Shown here: positions 44,915 to 53,612 of the stretch, piece by piece
Layout: each line of letters starts with the position of its first letter
Numbering within the stretch: the stretch's first letter is position 1
NCBI RefSeq assembly: GCF_003610535.1
Contig: NZ_RAPN01000002.1
Coordinates: 186,001-250,000 of the forward strand
Length of the DNA stretch: 64,000 bases
Reading direction: 5' to 3'
From: Mangrovibacterium diazotrophicum
Lineage (GTDB): Bacteria > Bacteroidota > Bacteroidia > Bacteroidales > Prolixibacteraceae
The notes under the pieces: generated by a model
Told to the model about the DNA's origin: nothing
The model's database searches: none
What the model saw: only the letters and a program-made list of their open reading frames with translations
Program-made: the position numbers and the translations under genes

Positions 44915-45520
44915 TTAAAAGTTCAGGGCAACTTCTTGTGCTTTGCCGACTGCATCGGCCACGAGTTTTTCGGTATCTTCAGTAAAAATGTCAAGGCGGT
45001 CAGCCGCGATGGTGGTGTAATCGGTAATCCCCATAAACCCGAAGATGTTACGCAGGTACTTATCTGCCATTTCGATCGACTCAACCGGCTCGGACGAATA
45101 ATCGCCTCCACGTGTAATGATATTGACGGCCTTTTTATTTTTGCATAAGCCGACTGGGCCATTTTCGGTGTAAGTGAAAGTAATACCGCCCACAGCAACA
45201 TAATCGATGTATGCTTTGAGGATAGCCGGAATACCTAGATTCCAGATTGGCTCGGCAACAACATACTTATCAGCATTCCTAAAATCGTAGGCAAATTTCA
45301 AGACCGGGTGATTTTGATCGTTGCTTTGCACTGCCTGGCGCAATTCCATCATTTTACCTTTTGGCAGGAATTGCAAACCGGCGTCATACAGATCAAGTTC
45401 TATAATCTCGTCGGCAGGATTATTTGCCCTGTAGGTTTCGATAAAGCTATCGGAAATACGAAAGGTCCTTGACTCTCCTTCAGCTTTTGCATTCGCTTTG
45501 ATGTACAATACTTTACTCAT
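44915..45520 (-). CDS. azoR: FMN-dependent NADH:quinone/azo oxidoreductase (AzoR-like)
   Basis: A 201-aa flavodoxin-fold reductase. The N-terminal phosphate-binding region is KANAKAEGESRTFRISDSFI (about 8-27), the FMN contact is EPIWNLGIPAILKAYIDYVAVGGITFTYTENG (about 89-121) and NIITRGGDYSS follows near 136, all typical of AzoR. The enzyme reduces quinones and azo compounds with NADH in the cytosol and protects against electrophiles. A Crp/Fnr regulator gene lies upstream on the same strand; between them is a 90-bp structured region that may control this gene. Confidence 0.93.
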   Translation of the reverse strand: MSKVLYIKANAKAEGESRTFRISDSFIETYRANNPADEIIELDLYDAGLQFLPKGKMMELRQAVQSNDQNHPVLKFAYDFRNADKYVVAEPIWNLGIPAILKAYIDYVAVGGITFTYTENGPVGLCKNKKAVNIITRGGDYSSEPVESIEMADKYLRNIFGFMGITDYTTIAADRLDIFTEDTEKLVADAVGKAQEVALNF

Positions 45521-45620
45521 TTTTTGTTTTTTTTCAGTTCTGCACTGTGTTTAACTTTCTATTCTGCCCTGAGGCTTTTGTACAGTCTTGACCTGCCCGT
45601 ATTTTCAGAATGATCAAACC

Positions 45621-45710
45621 GGGAGTTCAAAACATAGCACTCCCTGTAAAGCTCGTTTTGACATAGAGCTTTAGAATCAGGATTGGCATAAAGGCGCCTT
45701 TATGCCAATC
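45621..45710. other. Structured intergenic element: two hairpins with complementary loops plus 30-bp palindrome
   Basis: Three adjacent elements. GGGAGT (45621-45626) pairs with ACTCCC (45639-45644); AAAGCTC (45648-45654) pairs with GAGCTTT (45666-45672); 45681-45710 is a perfect 30-bp palindrome centred on AAAGGCGCCTTT. The first loop contains TCAAAAC (45627-45633) and the second GTTTTGA (45655-45661), exact complements, so a 7-bp kissing interaction is possible. A minus-strand TACATTTG box at 45747-45740 could start a leader carrying all three into azoR. Confidence 0.6.
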
Positions 45711-45787
45711 GGTATAGTTCACTGATTAAGACTGTGAGGCAAATGTATCCAGCCGTCGAAGGATTTCTTTTTACAAATGTTAAAAAG

Positions 45788-46351
45788 TTATTTTTTGGAT
45801 CTTATACGGCTTAAAGAAACCTGGGAGATACCTAAAAAAGCGGCTGTGTCTCCTAAGGTGATTCGTTGTTGCAGATGACCGTATTCTCTTAGAAATTTGG
45901 CATAGCGACCTGTTGCATCGAGGTAAAGAAGCCCTTTTAGATTGGAGATGGCGGTATAAGCAACTATCGAGACAAATTTCCGGGCAAAGGTTTCAAACGA
46001 ATGATGCCGTTGGCAAAGACGCTCAAAATCGTCGTATTCCAGGTGAATAATTGTTGTATCCTCTAAAGCGACGGTGGAATATTCGGCAGGCGAGTCATGA
46101 AAAAAGCTGTCAGTAGCAATGAAAAAATGGTCTTCTTCAAAGAATCGGAAAACATACTGATTACCGTCGTGATAGTAAAAATGCTTGGCCAGACCGGATT
46201 CAATAAAAAAGAGGTTTTTACAAACCTTTCCTTCCTGGTGGATTATTTCGCCCTTACGGTAAAAAGTTGTCCGGAGGCAATGCAGCAACTCTTCAGTTGC
46301 TTCTTCTGACAATGGCGAAATCTGATTTACTTTCTCAACAAACGCTCGCAT
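45788..46351 (-). CDS. Crp/Fnr-family transcriptional regulator
   Basis: A 187-aa regulator with an N-terminal cyclic-nucleotide-binding-type beta-roll (about 20-115, FYRKGEIIHQEGKVCKNLFFIESGLAKHFY) and a short C-terminal helix-turn-helix (about 160-187, LGDTAAFLGISQVSLSRIRSKK) of the form common in Bacteroidota. No Fnr-type N-terminal Cys cluster is seen. It probably regulates the azoreductase gene downstream; the perfect palindrome at 45681-45710 is a candidate dimer site, although its half-sites do not match the TGTGA or TTGAT consensus. Confidence 0.92.
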   Translation of the reverse strand: MRAFVEKVNQISPLSEEATEELLHCLRTTFYRKGEIIHQEGKVCKNLFFIESGLAKHFYYHDGNQYVFRFFEEDHFFIATDSFFHDSPAEYSTVALEDTTIIHLEYDDFERLCQRHHSFETFARKFVSIVAYTAISNLKGLLYLDATGRYAKFLREYGHLQQRITLGDTAAFLGISQVSLSRIRSKK

Positions 46352-46747
46352 TGGTTTAAACTTGACTAAATTTGACAGGAAGACCTACTTGCAATCTTTT
46401 TATCCGAATAGATATTCGACAGGTTGAATATAGCTAATATCTCCCTCTTTGCCGAAAAGTGTTCCGGCAAGAGGAGCAACACACCTTGTTAAAAGAGTCG
46501 GTTAAAGTCGTTCTTCAGATCCCATTGTACTCACCAACCAGACCAATAATCAATAGCCTAATTTGATAAAAATGGATGCCTGTTTTCGAAACAAATCCGG
46601 CCCACAGGCTCTCTGAGGCCTGATCTGTAATTTTGAGACAAAGAAAACTCATTCAAAAAAGCTACTATTGTACTGCGATGCTACTGCATCCTCCTCACAT
46701 AAACTAGCACAAACAAAACTCGAACAACAAACCAAACCTTTGAAACG
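46352..46747. other. Divergent intergenic region
   Basis: A 396-bp gap between the divergent Crp/Fnr and GH39 genes. An imperfect hairpin (CTC-CTCTT-GCCG with CGGC-AAGAG-GAG) lies at 46441-46476 and a small one (CAGGC/GCCTG) at 46605-46622. No gene and no clear -7/-33 pair was seen. The last 60 bp before GH39 are A/C-rich, as is usual for Bacteroidota leaders. Confidence 0.5.
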
Positions 46748-48325
46748 ATGAAGATCCGCTCTATCCTTTCCTTTCTCCCTTTATTCCTAATAACAATTGG
46801 AGCACTGGCTCAAAGCAATTCGGGAAACCGGCTTATTTCGGTAAATCTGCAAAATGAGAAAGGCCCCATGAACACCCTATTTAAAGAATGCATTGGAGCT
46901 GGACGTGCCAACGAAGGCTTGAGGGCCGATTGGCAGCAGCAACTAAAAATAGCCAGGCAGGATTGCGATTTCAAATACATTCGCATGCACGGTTTACTAA
47001 CCGACGACATGGCTGTTTACAAAGAAGACCGCCAGGGCAACCCGGTTTATAATTTTCAGTACATCGACGTACTGTACGATTATATCCTCGAAATAGGCAT
47101 GAAGCCTTTTGTAGAACTCGGTTTTATGCCAAATGCACTGGCCAGCGGCGACCAAACCATTTTTTGGTGGCGCGGCAATGTAACGCCTCCCAAGGATTAC
47201 AACAAATGGGAAGCACTAATCCGCAACCTGGTTCAACACTGGACCGATCGATACGGCGAGGACGAAGTCAAAACCTGGTATTTCGAGGTCTGGAACGAAC
47301 CCAATCTGACTCCCGGCTTTTGGACCGGTACACAGGATGAATATTTCAAACTGTACAAATATGCGGTGCAAGGCGTTAAATCGGTCAATCCGGCCTACAA
47401 AGTTGGTGGGCCAGCTACAGCTGGTGCAGCCTGGGTTCCCGAAACCATCGAATTCTGCGAACAGAACAACGTGCCGATTGATTTCATCAGCACGCACTCG
47501 TACGGGGTTGATGCGGGCTTTTTGGATGAATTTGGCGGAACCGGCACCCGACTGAGTGCCAACGAATGGGCGGTTAGCCAGGATGTGATCAACTCCCGAA
47601 AACAAATCTCCGAATCGAACAAGCCTGATCTGGAGCTTCACTACACCGAGTGGAGTTCATCGTACACGCCGGCCGATCCTATTCACGATAGCTACCACGA
47701 AGCGGCCTACATCCTGAACAAGATCAAACAGGTTGGCGACGCTGCAACTTCTATGTCGTACTGGGTATTCACCGATATTTTTGAGGAGCCGGGCCCTCGT
47801 TTCACCCCTTTCCACGGTGGCTTCGGGTTGATGAATACACAAGGCATAAAGAAGCCGGCTTATCAGGCCTATACGTTTATGAATAAACTGAGCGAGACTG
47901 AACTGGCGAATACCGACGATCATTCGTGGGCTTGCAAAAACGAAAAAGGCGACTTCCAGCTTTTGTTTTGGGACTATACTTATACCCTGCCCGACGACTC
48001 GATCAACAACCAGGATTACTACAACCGGGATTTGCCTGCCAAAAGTAAAGGCACTTGTCGTGTCTCCATTTCCGGTGTTCCCGAAGGAAACTACCAACTC
48101 GAGGTTTACCGGGTTGGTTACATGCACAACGATCCTTACAGCCTTTATTATCAACTCGGAATGCCAAGCCAATTAAGCAAGAAACAGGTTGAATTTCTAA
48201 AAGAAAACAGCAACGGAATACCTGAGAAATCAGAATTGGTGAAAGTAGCGGCTGACGGAACTTTTGATCGGGAAATTCCACTCCATGAGAACGACGTGTA
48301 CCTGCTTCGCTTTACAAAACTTTAA
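46748..48325 (+). CDS. GH39 beta-xylosidase-like glycoside hydrolase, secreted
   Basis: A 525-aa protein with a signal peptide (1-22). The GH39 barrel has acid/base Glu184 in FEVWNEPNL and nucleophile Glu301 in HYTEWSS; CIGAGRANEGL and RMHGLL near 48-83 are also typical. A C-terminal beta-sandwich follows. GH39 members release xylose (or iduronate, or arabinose in other branches) from non-reducing ends with retention. The GH43 gene follows by 50 bp, so a xylo-oligosaccharide role is likely (inference). Confidence 0.92.
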   Translation: MKIRSILSFLPLFLITIGALAQSNSGNRLISVNLQNEKGPMNTLFKECIGAGRANEGLRADWQQQLKIARQDCDFKYIRMHGLLTDDMAVYKEDRQGNPVYNFQYIDVLYDYILEIGMKPFVELGFMPNALASGDQTIFWWRGNVTPPKDYNKWEALIRNLVQHWTDRYGEDEVKTWYFEVWNEPNLTPGFWTGTQDEYFKLYKYAVQGVKSVNPAYKVGGPATAGAAWVPETIEFCEQNNVPIDFISTHSYGVDAGFLDEFGGTGTRLSANEWAVSQDVINSRKQISESNKPDLELHYTEWSSSYTPADPIHDSYHEAAYILNKIKQVGDAATSMSYWVFTDIFEEPGPRFTPFHGGFGLMNTQGIKKPAYQAYTFMNKLSETELANTDDHSWACKNEKGDFQLLFWDYTYTLPDDSINNQDYYNRDLPAKSKGTCRVSISGVPEGNYQLEVYRVGYMHNDPYSLYYQLGMPSQLSKKQVEFLKENSNGIPEKSELVKVAADGTFDREIPLHENDVYLLRFTKL

Positions 48326-48375
48326 TGTAAAAATTGACAACCGCGTCTATTTTCGAATAAAATCAAGATCAAAAC

Positions 48376-49872
48376 ATGAAAACTCTTTTCACTATTCTTA
48401 TAGCTTGTTTGGGACTATTAGCCCAAGCGCAAAATACGGTACCGACCAGCAGCTACTCGAACCCGATTTTTGCCGGCGATTACCCGGATCCAAGTATTCT
48501 GCGCGATGGCGATGATTTTTACATCGTTCATTCTTCGTTTGAATATTACCCGGGACTACTCATCTGGCATTCGACCGATTTAATCAACTGGACTCCCATA
48601 GCGAATGCCTTACATACTTACGTGGGTTCGGTTTGGGCACCCGATCTGGTGAAATACGATGGAAAATATTACATCTACTTTCCAGCCGACAATACCAACT
48701 ATGTAATTACCGCCGACAACATTGAAGGCCCCTGGAGTGAACCGGTTGAATTGCATGTCAGCATGATTGATCCGGGCCATGTCGCGGACGCAGAAGGAAA
48801 TCGCTACCTGTATTTCAGCAGTGGCAGTTATGTACCCTTATCGAAAGACGGGCTTTCCATCGCCGGAGATATTCAACATAGTTACGATGGCTGGGAAATT
48901 CCCCGCGACTGGTCGATCGAATGTTATTGCATGGAAGGACCAAAATTGGTAAAGCGGGGTGATTATTATTACCTGACGGTTGCCGAAGGCGGAACAGCCG
49001 GACCTCCGACAGGACACATGGTTGTTTCCGCCCGATCGAAATCGCCACTTGGCCCTTGGGAAAATTCACCCTTCAACCCAATTTTGCGGGCCGAAACGAA
49101 TAAAGAACGCTGGTGCTCGGTTGGGCACGGCACCGTATTCGACGATGGCAAAGGTAACTGGTACATGTTATTCCATGGTTACGAAAACGGCCATTACAAC
49201 ATGGGACGCCAAACGATGCTGGTTCCGATTGAATGGACCGAATATGGCTGGTACAAAATTCCGGATAATCTGGATATCGCCATGCCAATTGAACTTCCTA
49301 AAGGCGAGTCAATCATTCAGTCTCGCTATCCGTTGAGCGACCAGTTTGATGACAACACACTGAACCCCCAATGGAAATTCTTTGGCGGTTATGACGAAGG
49401 ACGATTCACCATGGCTGACAACAGCATTACCATCGAAGGCAAAGGCCATGCAATTGCCGACTGCTCACCGATGCTCTGTATTCCATCGGATCATAATTAC
49501 ACCGCCGAGGTGGAAATGGAAATTGAAGGCAATGCCATTGGCGGATTAACGATGTTCTACAACCGCCAAGCTTCGTCCGGCATTTTGGCCGACAGCAACA
49601 ATATTCTGACCAACATCAAAGGGTGGCAATTTGTAACCGAAAAAAACGTGATCAACCGACATGTTTATCTGCAAATTAAGAATGTCGACGATGTGGTAAA
49701 CATGTTTTACAGTTTAGATGGCGAAAACTGGACGCAAACCGAGAATTCCCTGGAAGTATCCGGATTTCATCATAACGTCTTAGGCGGATTCCTTAGTTTG
49801 CGAATCGGACTGTGCGCGATTGGCGATGGAAAAGTCAAGTTTAAAAACTTTATTTATACACCTATCCCGTAA
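48376..49872 (+). CDS. GH43 beta-xylosidase/arabinofuranosidase, secreted
   Basis: A 498-aa protein with a signal peptide (1-19). The five-bladed propeller carries base Asp38 in GDYPDPS, the pKa-modulating Asp in VWAPDLVKYDGKYYIY, and the acid Glu in CMEGPKLVKRGDYYYL. A C-terminal concanavalin-like domain (about 320-498, LSDQFDDNTLNPQWKFFGG) matches the usual GH43 beta-xylosidase layout. It removes xylose or arabinofuranose with inversion. It is paired with GH39 (50 bp) and ends before a terminator-like hairpin. Confidence 0.93.
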   Translation: MKTLFTILIACLGLLAQAQNTVPTSSYSNPIFAGDYPDPSILRDGDDFYIVHSSFEYYPGLLIWHSTDLINWTPIANALHTYVGSVWAPDLVKYDGKYYIYFPADNTNYVITADNIEGPWSEPVELHVSMIDPGHVADAEGNRYLYFSSGSYVPLSKDGLSIAGDIQHSYDGWEIPRDWSIECYCMEGPKLVKRGDYYYLTVAEGGTAGPPTGHMVVSARSKSPLGPWENSPFNPILRAETNKERWCSVGHGTVFDDGKGNWYMLFHGYENGHYNMGRQTMLVPIEWTEYGWYKIPDNLDIAMPIELPKGESIIQSRYPLSDQFDDNTLNPQWKFFGGYDEGRFTMADNSITIEGKGHAIADCSPMLCIPSDHNYTAEVEMEIEGNAIGGLTMFYNRQASSGILADSNNILTNIKGWQFVTEKNVINRHVYLQIKNVDDVVNMFYSLDGENWTQTENSLEVSGFHHNVLGGFLSLRIGLCAIGDGKVKFKNFIYTPIP

Positions 49873-49907
49873 CCATTTTCAAAACGAGCAAGAACAGATT
49901 TTAAAAA

Positions 49908-49954
49908 TGCCCTATTGCCGATTGCATCAAAGCAAGGTCAATAGGGCAAATTTT
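49908..49954 (+). terminator. Terminator-like hairpin after GH43
   Basis: A perfect 10-bp stem, TGCCCTATTG (49908-49917) with CAATAGGGCA (49939-49948), and a 21-nt loop followed by AATTTT, 36 bp after the GH43 stop. The long loop makes it less certain than the other terminators. Confidence 0.6.
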
Positions 49955-50261
49955 GTAGTATTTAAACGAATAAATAAACAATAGTTCTAGCGTGTTCCAC
50001 GGTTTCAAATCATAGCTTTCACCTTCCCAAACAAAGGCCCCTGTCACGCTATCCGGCACCCGACTAGCCATTGTTAGCACTGTTTTTTATGCTCTCAACA
50101 ATGAAAGAAAGGATAAAAGATTGATGTAACAACTTAAAATAAGGTCGATTTGCCTGTAATCACAAAAGAATCAGAACTTATTGATGAATTCCATGCCCTT
50201 TAAAAATTGTTCCGAGCATTTTCAAGGGTCTGCAAAAGCGATTTCTGGAAATTTGACACCA
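49955..50261. other. Intergenic region, no convincing gene
   Basis: AT-rich sequence between the GH43 terminator and the tRNA-Lys flank repeat. A 56-codon minus-strand frame (49901-50071) exists but overlaps the terminator, and I do not recognise its product. Nothing else was seen. Confidence 0.45.
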
Positions 50262-50316
50262 CTAAAAACAAAAGCCTCACAAGTTATTTACTTGCAAGAC
50301 TTTATCGTTTTTCGGT
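50262..50316. repeat. Direct repeat copy B, flanking the tRNA-Lys 3' end
   Basis: Partner of 36041-36095 (about 79 percent identity over 56 columns, same orientation). It ends 2 bp from the 3' end of tRNA-Lys. On the minus strand it contains a short CAAGT/ACTTG hairpin that could help end the tRNA transcript. Confidence 0.55.
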
Positions 50317-50317
50317 G

Positions 50318-50390
50318 TGACTCAGCTGGGGCTCGAACCCAGGACCCCATCCTTAAAAGGGATGTGCTCTACCAGCTGAGCTACTGAGTC
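50318..50390 (-). tRNA. tRNA-Lys (anticodon TTT)
   Basis: A 73-nt cloverleaf on the minus strand: acceptor GACTCAG/CTGAGTC with discriminator A, D-arm GCTC/GAGC, anticodon stem CATCC/GGATG with loop CTTTTAA (anticodon TTT) and T-arm CTGGG-TTCGAGC-CCCAG. CCA is not encoded. Confidence 0.97.
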
Positions 50391-50427
50391 ATCCTCTGTA
50401 GTGTTGCCCTTTTGTTTAAAGGCGCTG

Positions 50428-50458
50428 CAAAGGTAAAAACACAAAACTTATCTGCAAA
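50428..50458 (-). promoter_or_regulatory. Promoter of tRNA-Lys
   Basis: On the minus strand a -33 TTTG (50458-50455), a 19-bp spacer and a -7 TACCTTTG (50435-50428), an exact match to the Bacteroidetes primary-sigma consensus, about 37 bp before the tRNA 5' end. Confidence 0.8.
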
Positions 50459-50574
50459 CTTTCGCATGCATTTTTTGAAAAAAATCGCCTTTCAGTTATC
50501 AACAATGCTTTGTTAACTGCGACTTTCAGACATCAAACAAAAAAAGTTTACATTTGTGCTTTGCTTTTAAATCA

Positions 50575-51378
50575 ATGAAAAACAAAGTTGTTATTATTAC
50601 CGGAGCATCATCCGGAATCGGAAAAGCCCTGGCTTACGAATTTGCATCGAAGGGAGCCAAATTAGTTTTGGCAGCCCGACGAATTGAATTACTTCAAGAG
50701 TTAAAACAAGAAATAACAAATACCGAAGTCGTCATTCACCCAACCGACGTTAGCCGCGAAGACGACTGCAAATCATTAATCGAAAAAGCAATTTCAACCT
50801 TTGGACAAATAGACATCCTGATTAACAATGCAGGAATTTCGATGCGGGCGATATTCGAGGACGTTGAATTGGATGTGCTCCACAAACTCATGGATGTGAA
50901 CTTTTGGGGTACGGTTTACTGCTCAAAATACGCACTTCCCCACCTATTAAAAACAAAAGGGTCATTGGTTGGCATTATTTCGATCGCCGGTTTCGTGGGG
51001 CTTCCGGGAAGAACCGGGTATGCAGCCTCTAAATTTGCTATTCGCGGATTTCTGGACACCGTTCGGATTGAGAACCTCCGTAATGGCTTGCATGTACTTG
51101 TGGCCGCTCCTGGTTTTACTGCCAGCGACGTTCGCAAGTCGGCATTGACTGCCCATGGCAACAACCAGGGAGAAACGCCGCGGAACGAAGAAAAAATGAT
51201 GTCGGCTGAAGTCTGTGCTCAACATATCGTGAAGGCGATTGAAAAACGCAAACGCCAATTAATACTTACTTTTTTGGAAGGTAAAATGACTGTTTTCCTC
51301 GGGAAATTCTGTCCAAAAATCCTGGATAAACTTACCTTCAAACACATGGCTAAAGAGCCGGATTCTCCGTTTAAATAA
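50575..51378 (+). CDS. SDR-family oxidoreductase
   Basis: A 267-aa classical short-chain dehydrogenase from the ATG at 50575 (MKNKVVIITGASSGIGKAL). The cofactor motif is TGASSGIG, the structural motif NNAG near residue 88, and the catalytic set is Ser in GIISIAGFVG with YAASK near 152-156. A C-terminal extension with a hydrophobic/basic stretch (RKRQLILTFLEGKMTVFLGKFCPKILDKL) could touch the membrane, as in DltE/YqjQ-like lipid-associated SDRs. The substrate is unknown. A TACATTTG box at 50549-50556 could be the -7 element. It lies 6 bp before the thioesterase gene, so the two are cotranscribed. Confidence 0.92.
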   Translation: MKNKVVIITGASSGIGKALAYEFASKGAKLVLAARRIELLQELKQEITNTEVVIHPTDVSREDDCKSLIEKAISTFGQIDILINNAGISMRAIFEDVELDVLHKLMDVNFWGTVYCSKYALPHLLKTKGSLVGIISIAGFVGLPGRTGYAASKFAIRGFLDTVRIENLRNGLHVLVAAPGFTASDVRKSALTAHGNNQGETPRNEEKMMSAEVCAQHIVKAIEKRKRQLILTFLEGKMTVFLGKFCPKILDKLTFKHMAKEPDSPFK

Positions 51379-51384
51379 ATACAA

Positions 51385-51789
51385 ATGTTGGTTCACGAAA
51401 CAAAAATTCGAGTTTATTACGAGGATACTGATAAAATGGGTGTTGTATATTACGGCAACTATCCCCGCTACTACGAAATAGGCCGCACCGAATTAATTCG
51501 CAGCCTTGGCGTCTCCTACCGCGAAATGGAAGAATCAGGTATCATGTTGCCGGCAAGCAGCCTGAAAGTAAACTACATCAAGTCGGCTTATTATGATGAT
51601 TTATTGACCGTAAAAACAATTATTGAAAAAGTCCCGCTCGTCAAATTTCCAATCAAAACAGAGATTTACAACGAAAATGGAGAACTGATCAACGAGGGCG
51701 AGACCGTCCTGGCATTTTTCGATCAGAAAGCAGGAAAACCATGCCGGGCACCTCAATATTTCCGCGACAGACTGGCTGAACTTATTTAA
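51385..51789 (+). CDS. YbgC/FadM-like acyl-CoA thioesterase
   Basis: A 134-aa hot-dog-fold protein. The signature YYEDTDKMGVVYYGNYPRYYEIGRTE (about 10-35) contains the catalytic Asp and the helix start of the 4-hydroxybenzoyl-CoA thioesterase family. It hydrolyses acyl-CoA thioesters in the cytosol. It follows the SDR by 6 bp, suggesting linked lipid metabolism, and its stop overlaps the stop of the convergent LysE-family gene by 4 bp. Confidence 0.92.
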   Translation: MLVHETKIRVYYEDTDKMGVVYYGNYPRYYEIGRTELIRSLGVSYREMEESGIMLPASSLKVNYIKSAYYDDLLTVKTIIEKVPLVKFPIKTEIYNENGELINEGETVLAFFDQKAGKPCRAPQYFRDRLAELI

Positions 51790-52424
51790 AAACGATAGTG
51801 TTCGACTAGCGTAAAAACAAAGGAAATCACCACCACCAAGACGATAATAACACCGGCAATTTTATTAAACCACCAAAGCACCCGGAGGTTAAATTTATGC
51901 CGAAACATGCTCACCAGGCTGGTCAGCACGAGCCACCAGGCGTTCGTCCCAACAAAAACTCCTCCCACCATCGAAATCGCCTGCGAAGGATCGTCCATCT
52001 GAAAAACGATTCCGGAACTGGCAAAAACAGCCAGGAATATAAAAACGACCATGGGATTAGGGAACGTAATCAAAAAGGTTGAGAGAAAATCCTGGAAATA
52101 GGAGTTCCCTTTTCGCCGGAATTTGCGCAAATCAGTCACCGGGTCTTTGAAGAAAATATGTATCCCCAGTGCGAGCACCATCAACCCACCAAAAATCTGG
52201 AACGCCATCTCATGCGAACGAATGAAATCGATAATATAAGTTATACTAAAACCAGCAACAACCGCATAAATCGTATCCGAAACCGATGCACCCATGCCCG
52301 ACAGGAATCCACTAATCCTGTTCTTGTTCACCGTCCGCTGAATGATTAGAATTCCGATCGGCCCCAATGGTACGGAAACGGCCAATCCTACGATTACCCC
52401 TTTTAAGAATAGCGATAGAAACAT
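51786..52424 (-). CDS. LysE-family transporter
   Basis: A 212-aa membrane protein from the ATG at 52424 (MFLSLFLKGVIVGLAVSVPLGPIG); the frame continues to 52466, but those residues are not family-like. About six membrane helices and the hallmark VSVPLGPIGILIIQRTVNKNRISGF, with a PNPMVVFIFLAVFA segment near 125, place it in the LysE/RhtB exporter family, which expels amino acids or similar small molecules. It converges on the thioesterase gene and is divergent from the esterase gene. Confidence 0.9.
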   Translation of the reverse strand: MFLSLFLKGVIVGLAVSVPLGPIGILIIQRTVNKNRISGFLSGMGASVSDTIYAVVAGFSITYIIDFIRSHEMAFQIFGGLMVLALGIHIFFKDPVTDLRKFRRKGNSYFQDFLSTFLITFPNPMVVFIFLAVFASSGIVFQMDDPSQAISMVGGVFVGTNAWWLVLTSLVSMFRHKFNLRVLWWFNKIAGVIIVLVVVISFVFTLVEHYRF

Positions 52425-52566
52425 GCTACAAAAATAACATAAATGCATTTTACAAAAAGTGTGCATCCATATTTAGCAGAATTTTTAACAAATGCCCACC
52501 TGCTCAATTTTTAGTTTGTAAATTTAGGCCTCCCAATCAGACTCTAAAAACAAAAATGATACGATC

Positions 52567-53484
52567 ATGAAAAGACTATCACTCCTTTCAATTCTACTTC
52601 TGTTAATAACACAACTCATGGCACAGGATTTAAAAATCAAGCTTTGGCCCGACGGAGCTCCAAATAAAACAACAGTTCCGGGAGAAGAAAAATACTACAT
52701 CAACAACGGCACCTACCGATACGAAAATATATCCGAGGCAGAACTCTTTGTTTATCTTCCCGAAGAACAGAAAAACACCGGAGCAGCAGTGGTTATTTGC
52801 CCGGGAGGAGGCTATTGGGTTGAAGCAATTGATCACGAAGGATTTCAGATTGCTGAATATTTGAAAGGAAAAGGGGTTGCTGCCATCGTGCTGAAATACC
52901 GTCTTCCTTATGGAAACTCGGAAGTCCCCCTATCTGATGCGCTCCAAGCCATCCGATACGTGCGCTCAAAAGCTGACGAATGGCACCTTGATCCTTCCAA
53001 AGTCGGTATTGCTGGGGCTTCAGCCGGAGGCCACCTCGCTTCGACTGCCGGTACACATTTCACCCTGGGAGACGCCAACGCTACTGACCCGTTGCAGAAA
53101 TTGAGCAGTCGCCCGGATTTTATGCTACTACTCTACCCCGTCATCAGTTTTGACGAAAAAATCACTCATGTGGGCTCCAGAACCAACCTGATTGGAAAAA
53201 CCAACGACTGGAAAATCGCTTCTGAATTTTCTAACGAGCTTCAAGTCACAGAAGATACGCCTCCGACTTTCCTGGTATTAGCCGATGACGATCACGGCGT
53301 TGTACCCGAAAATTCGATCCGCTTTTACATGGCCTTGAAGAAATACGATATACCTGCCGAGATGCATATTTTTGCCAAAGGCGGACACGGATTTGGAATG
53401 AAAAAATTGAATTTGCCGACCGAAAAATGGCCCGATCTATTTTACGAATGGATGCAAACCATGCAAATCGTTCCTAACCCGTAA
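52567..53484 (+). CDS. Alpha/beta hydrolase, acetyl-esterase-like, secreted
   Basis: A 305-aa protein with a signal peptide (1-20). Oxyanion region CPGGGYWVEAIDHEG (about 78-92), nucleophile Ser152 in GASAGGH, acid Asp in LVLADDDHGVVPE near 240, and His in KGGHGFGM near 280. This is the pattern of Bacteroidota esterase/lipase proteins such as glycan acetyl-esterases, and the start KLWPDGAPN is shared with them. It probably deacetylates xylan or other oligosaccharides in the periplasm. It stands alone, with a terminator after it. Confidence 0.9.
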   Translation: MKRLSLLSILLLLITQLMAQDLKIKLWPDGAPNKTTVPGEEKYYINNGTYRYENISEAELFVYLPEEQKNTGAAVVICPGGGYWVEAIDHEGFQIAEYLKGKGVAAIVLKYRLPYGNSEVPLSDALQAIRYVRSKADEWHLDPSKVGIAGASAGGHLASTAGTHFTLGDANATDPLQKLSSRPDFMLLLYPVISFDEKITHVGSRTNLIGKTNDWKIASEFSNELQVTEDTPPTFLVLADDDHGVVPENSIRFYMALKKYDIPAEMHIFAKGGHGFGMKKLNLPTEKWPDLFYEWMQTMQIVPNP

Positions 53485-53513
53485 ATCGTCGGAATACAAA
53501 ATGATATGCTGAT

Positions 53514-53544
53514 AAAAGTCAAGGAATTAATTCTTGGCTTTTTT
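53514..53544 (+). terminator. Rho-independent terminator of the esterase gene
   Basis: AAAAGTCAAG pairs with CTTGGCTTTT (one G-T pair) around GAATTAATT with one bulged G, followed by six T. It lies 30 bp after the stop at 53484. Confidence 0.75.
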
Positions 53545-53612
53545 CATTTACAACGGTACTTTTGATAAACCAATTTTCAAACGCAACAAAAGCTTTGAAC
53601 AACACACAGTAT

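Noticed and set aside
46441-46476. Imperfect hairpin between the Crp/Fnr and GH39 genes as a terminator or riboswitch.
   Set aside because: It lies upstream of both divergent genes and has no T run on either side; mentioned only in the intergenic entry.
49901-50071. A 56-codon minus-strand frame (starting MASRVPDSVTGAFVWEGE) between GH43 and tRNA-Lys.
   Set aside because: It runs through the terminator hairpin of GH43, has no recognisable relatives and no promoter box; probably chance.
36041-50390. A complete integrative element between the two tRNA-Lys flank repeats.
   Set aside because: No integrase, relaxase, transposase or phage gene lies inside, and the tRNA part itself is not duplicated; kept only as a hypothesis.
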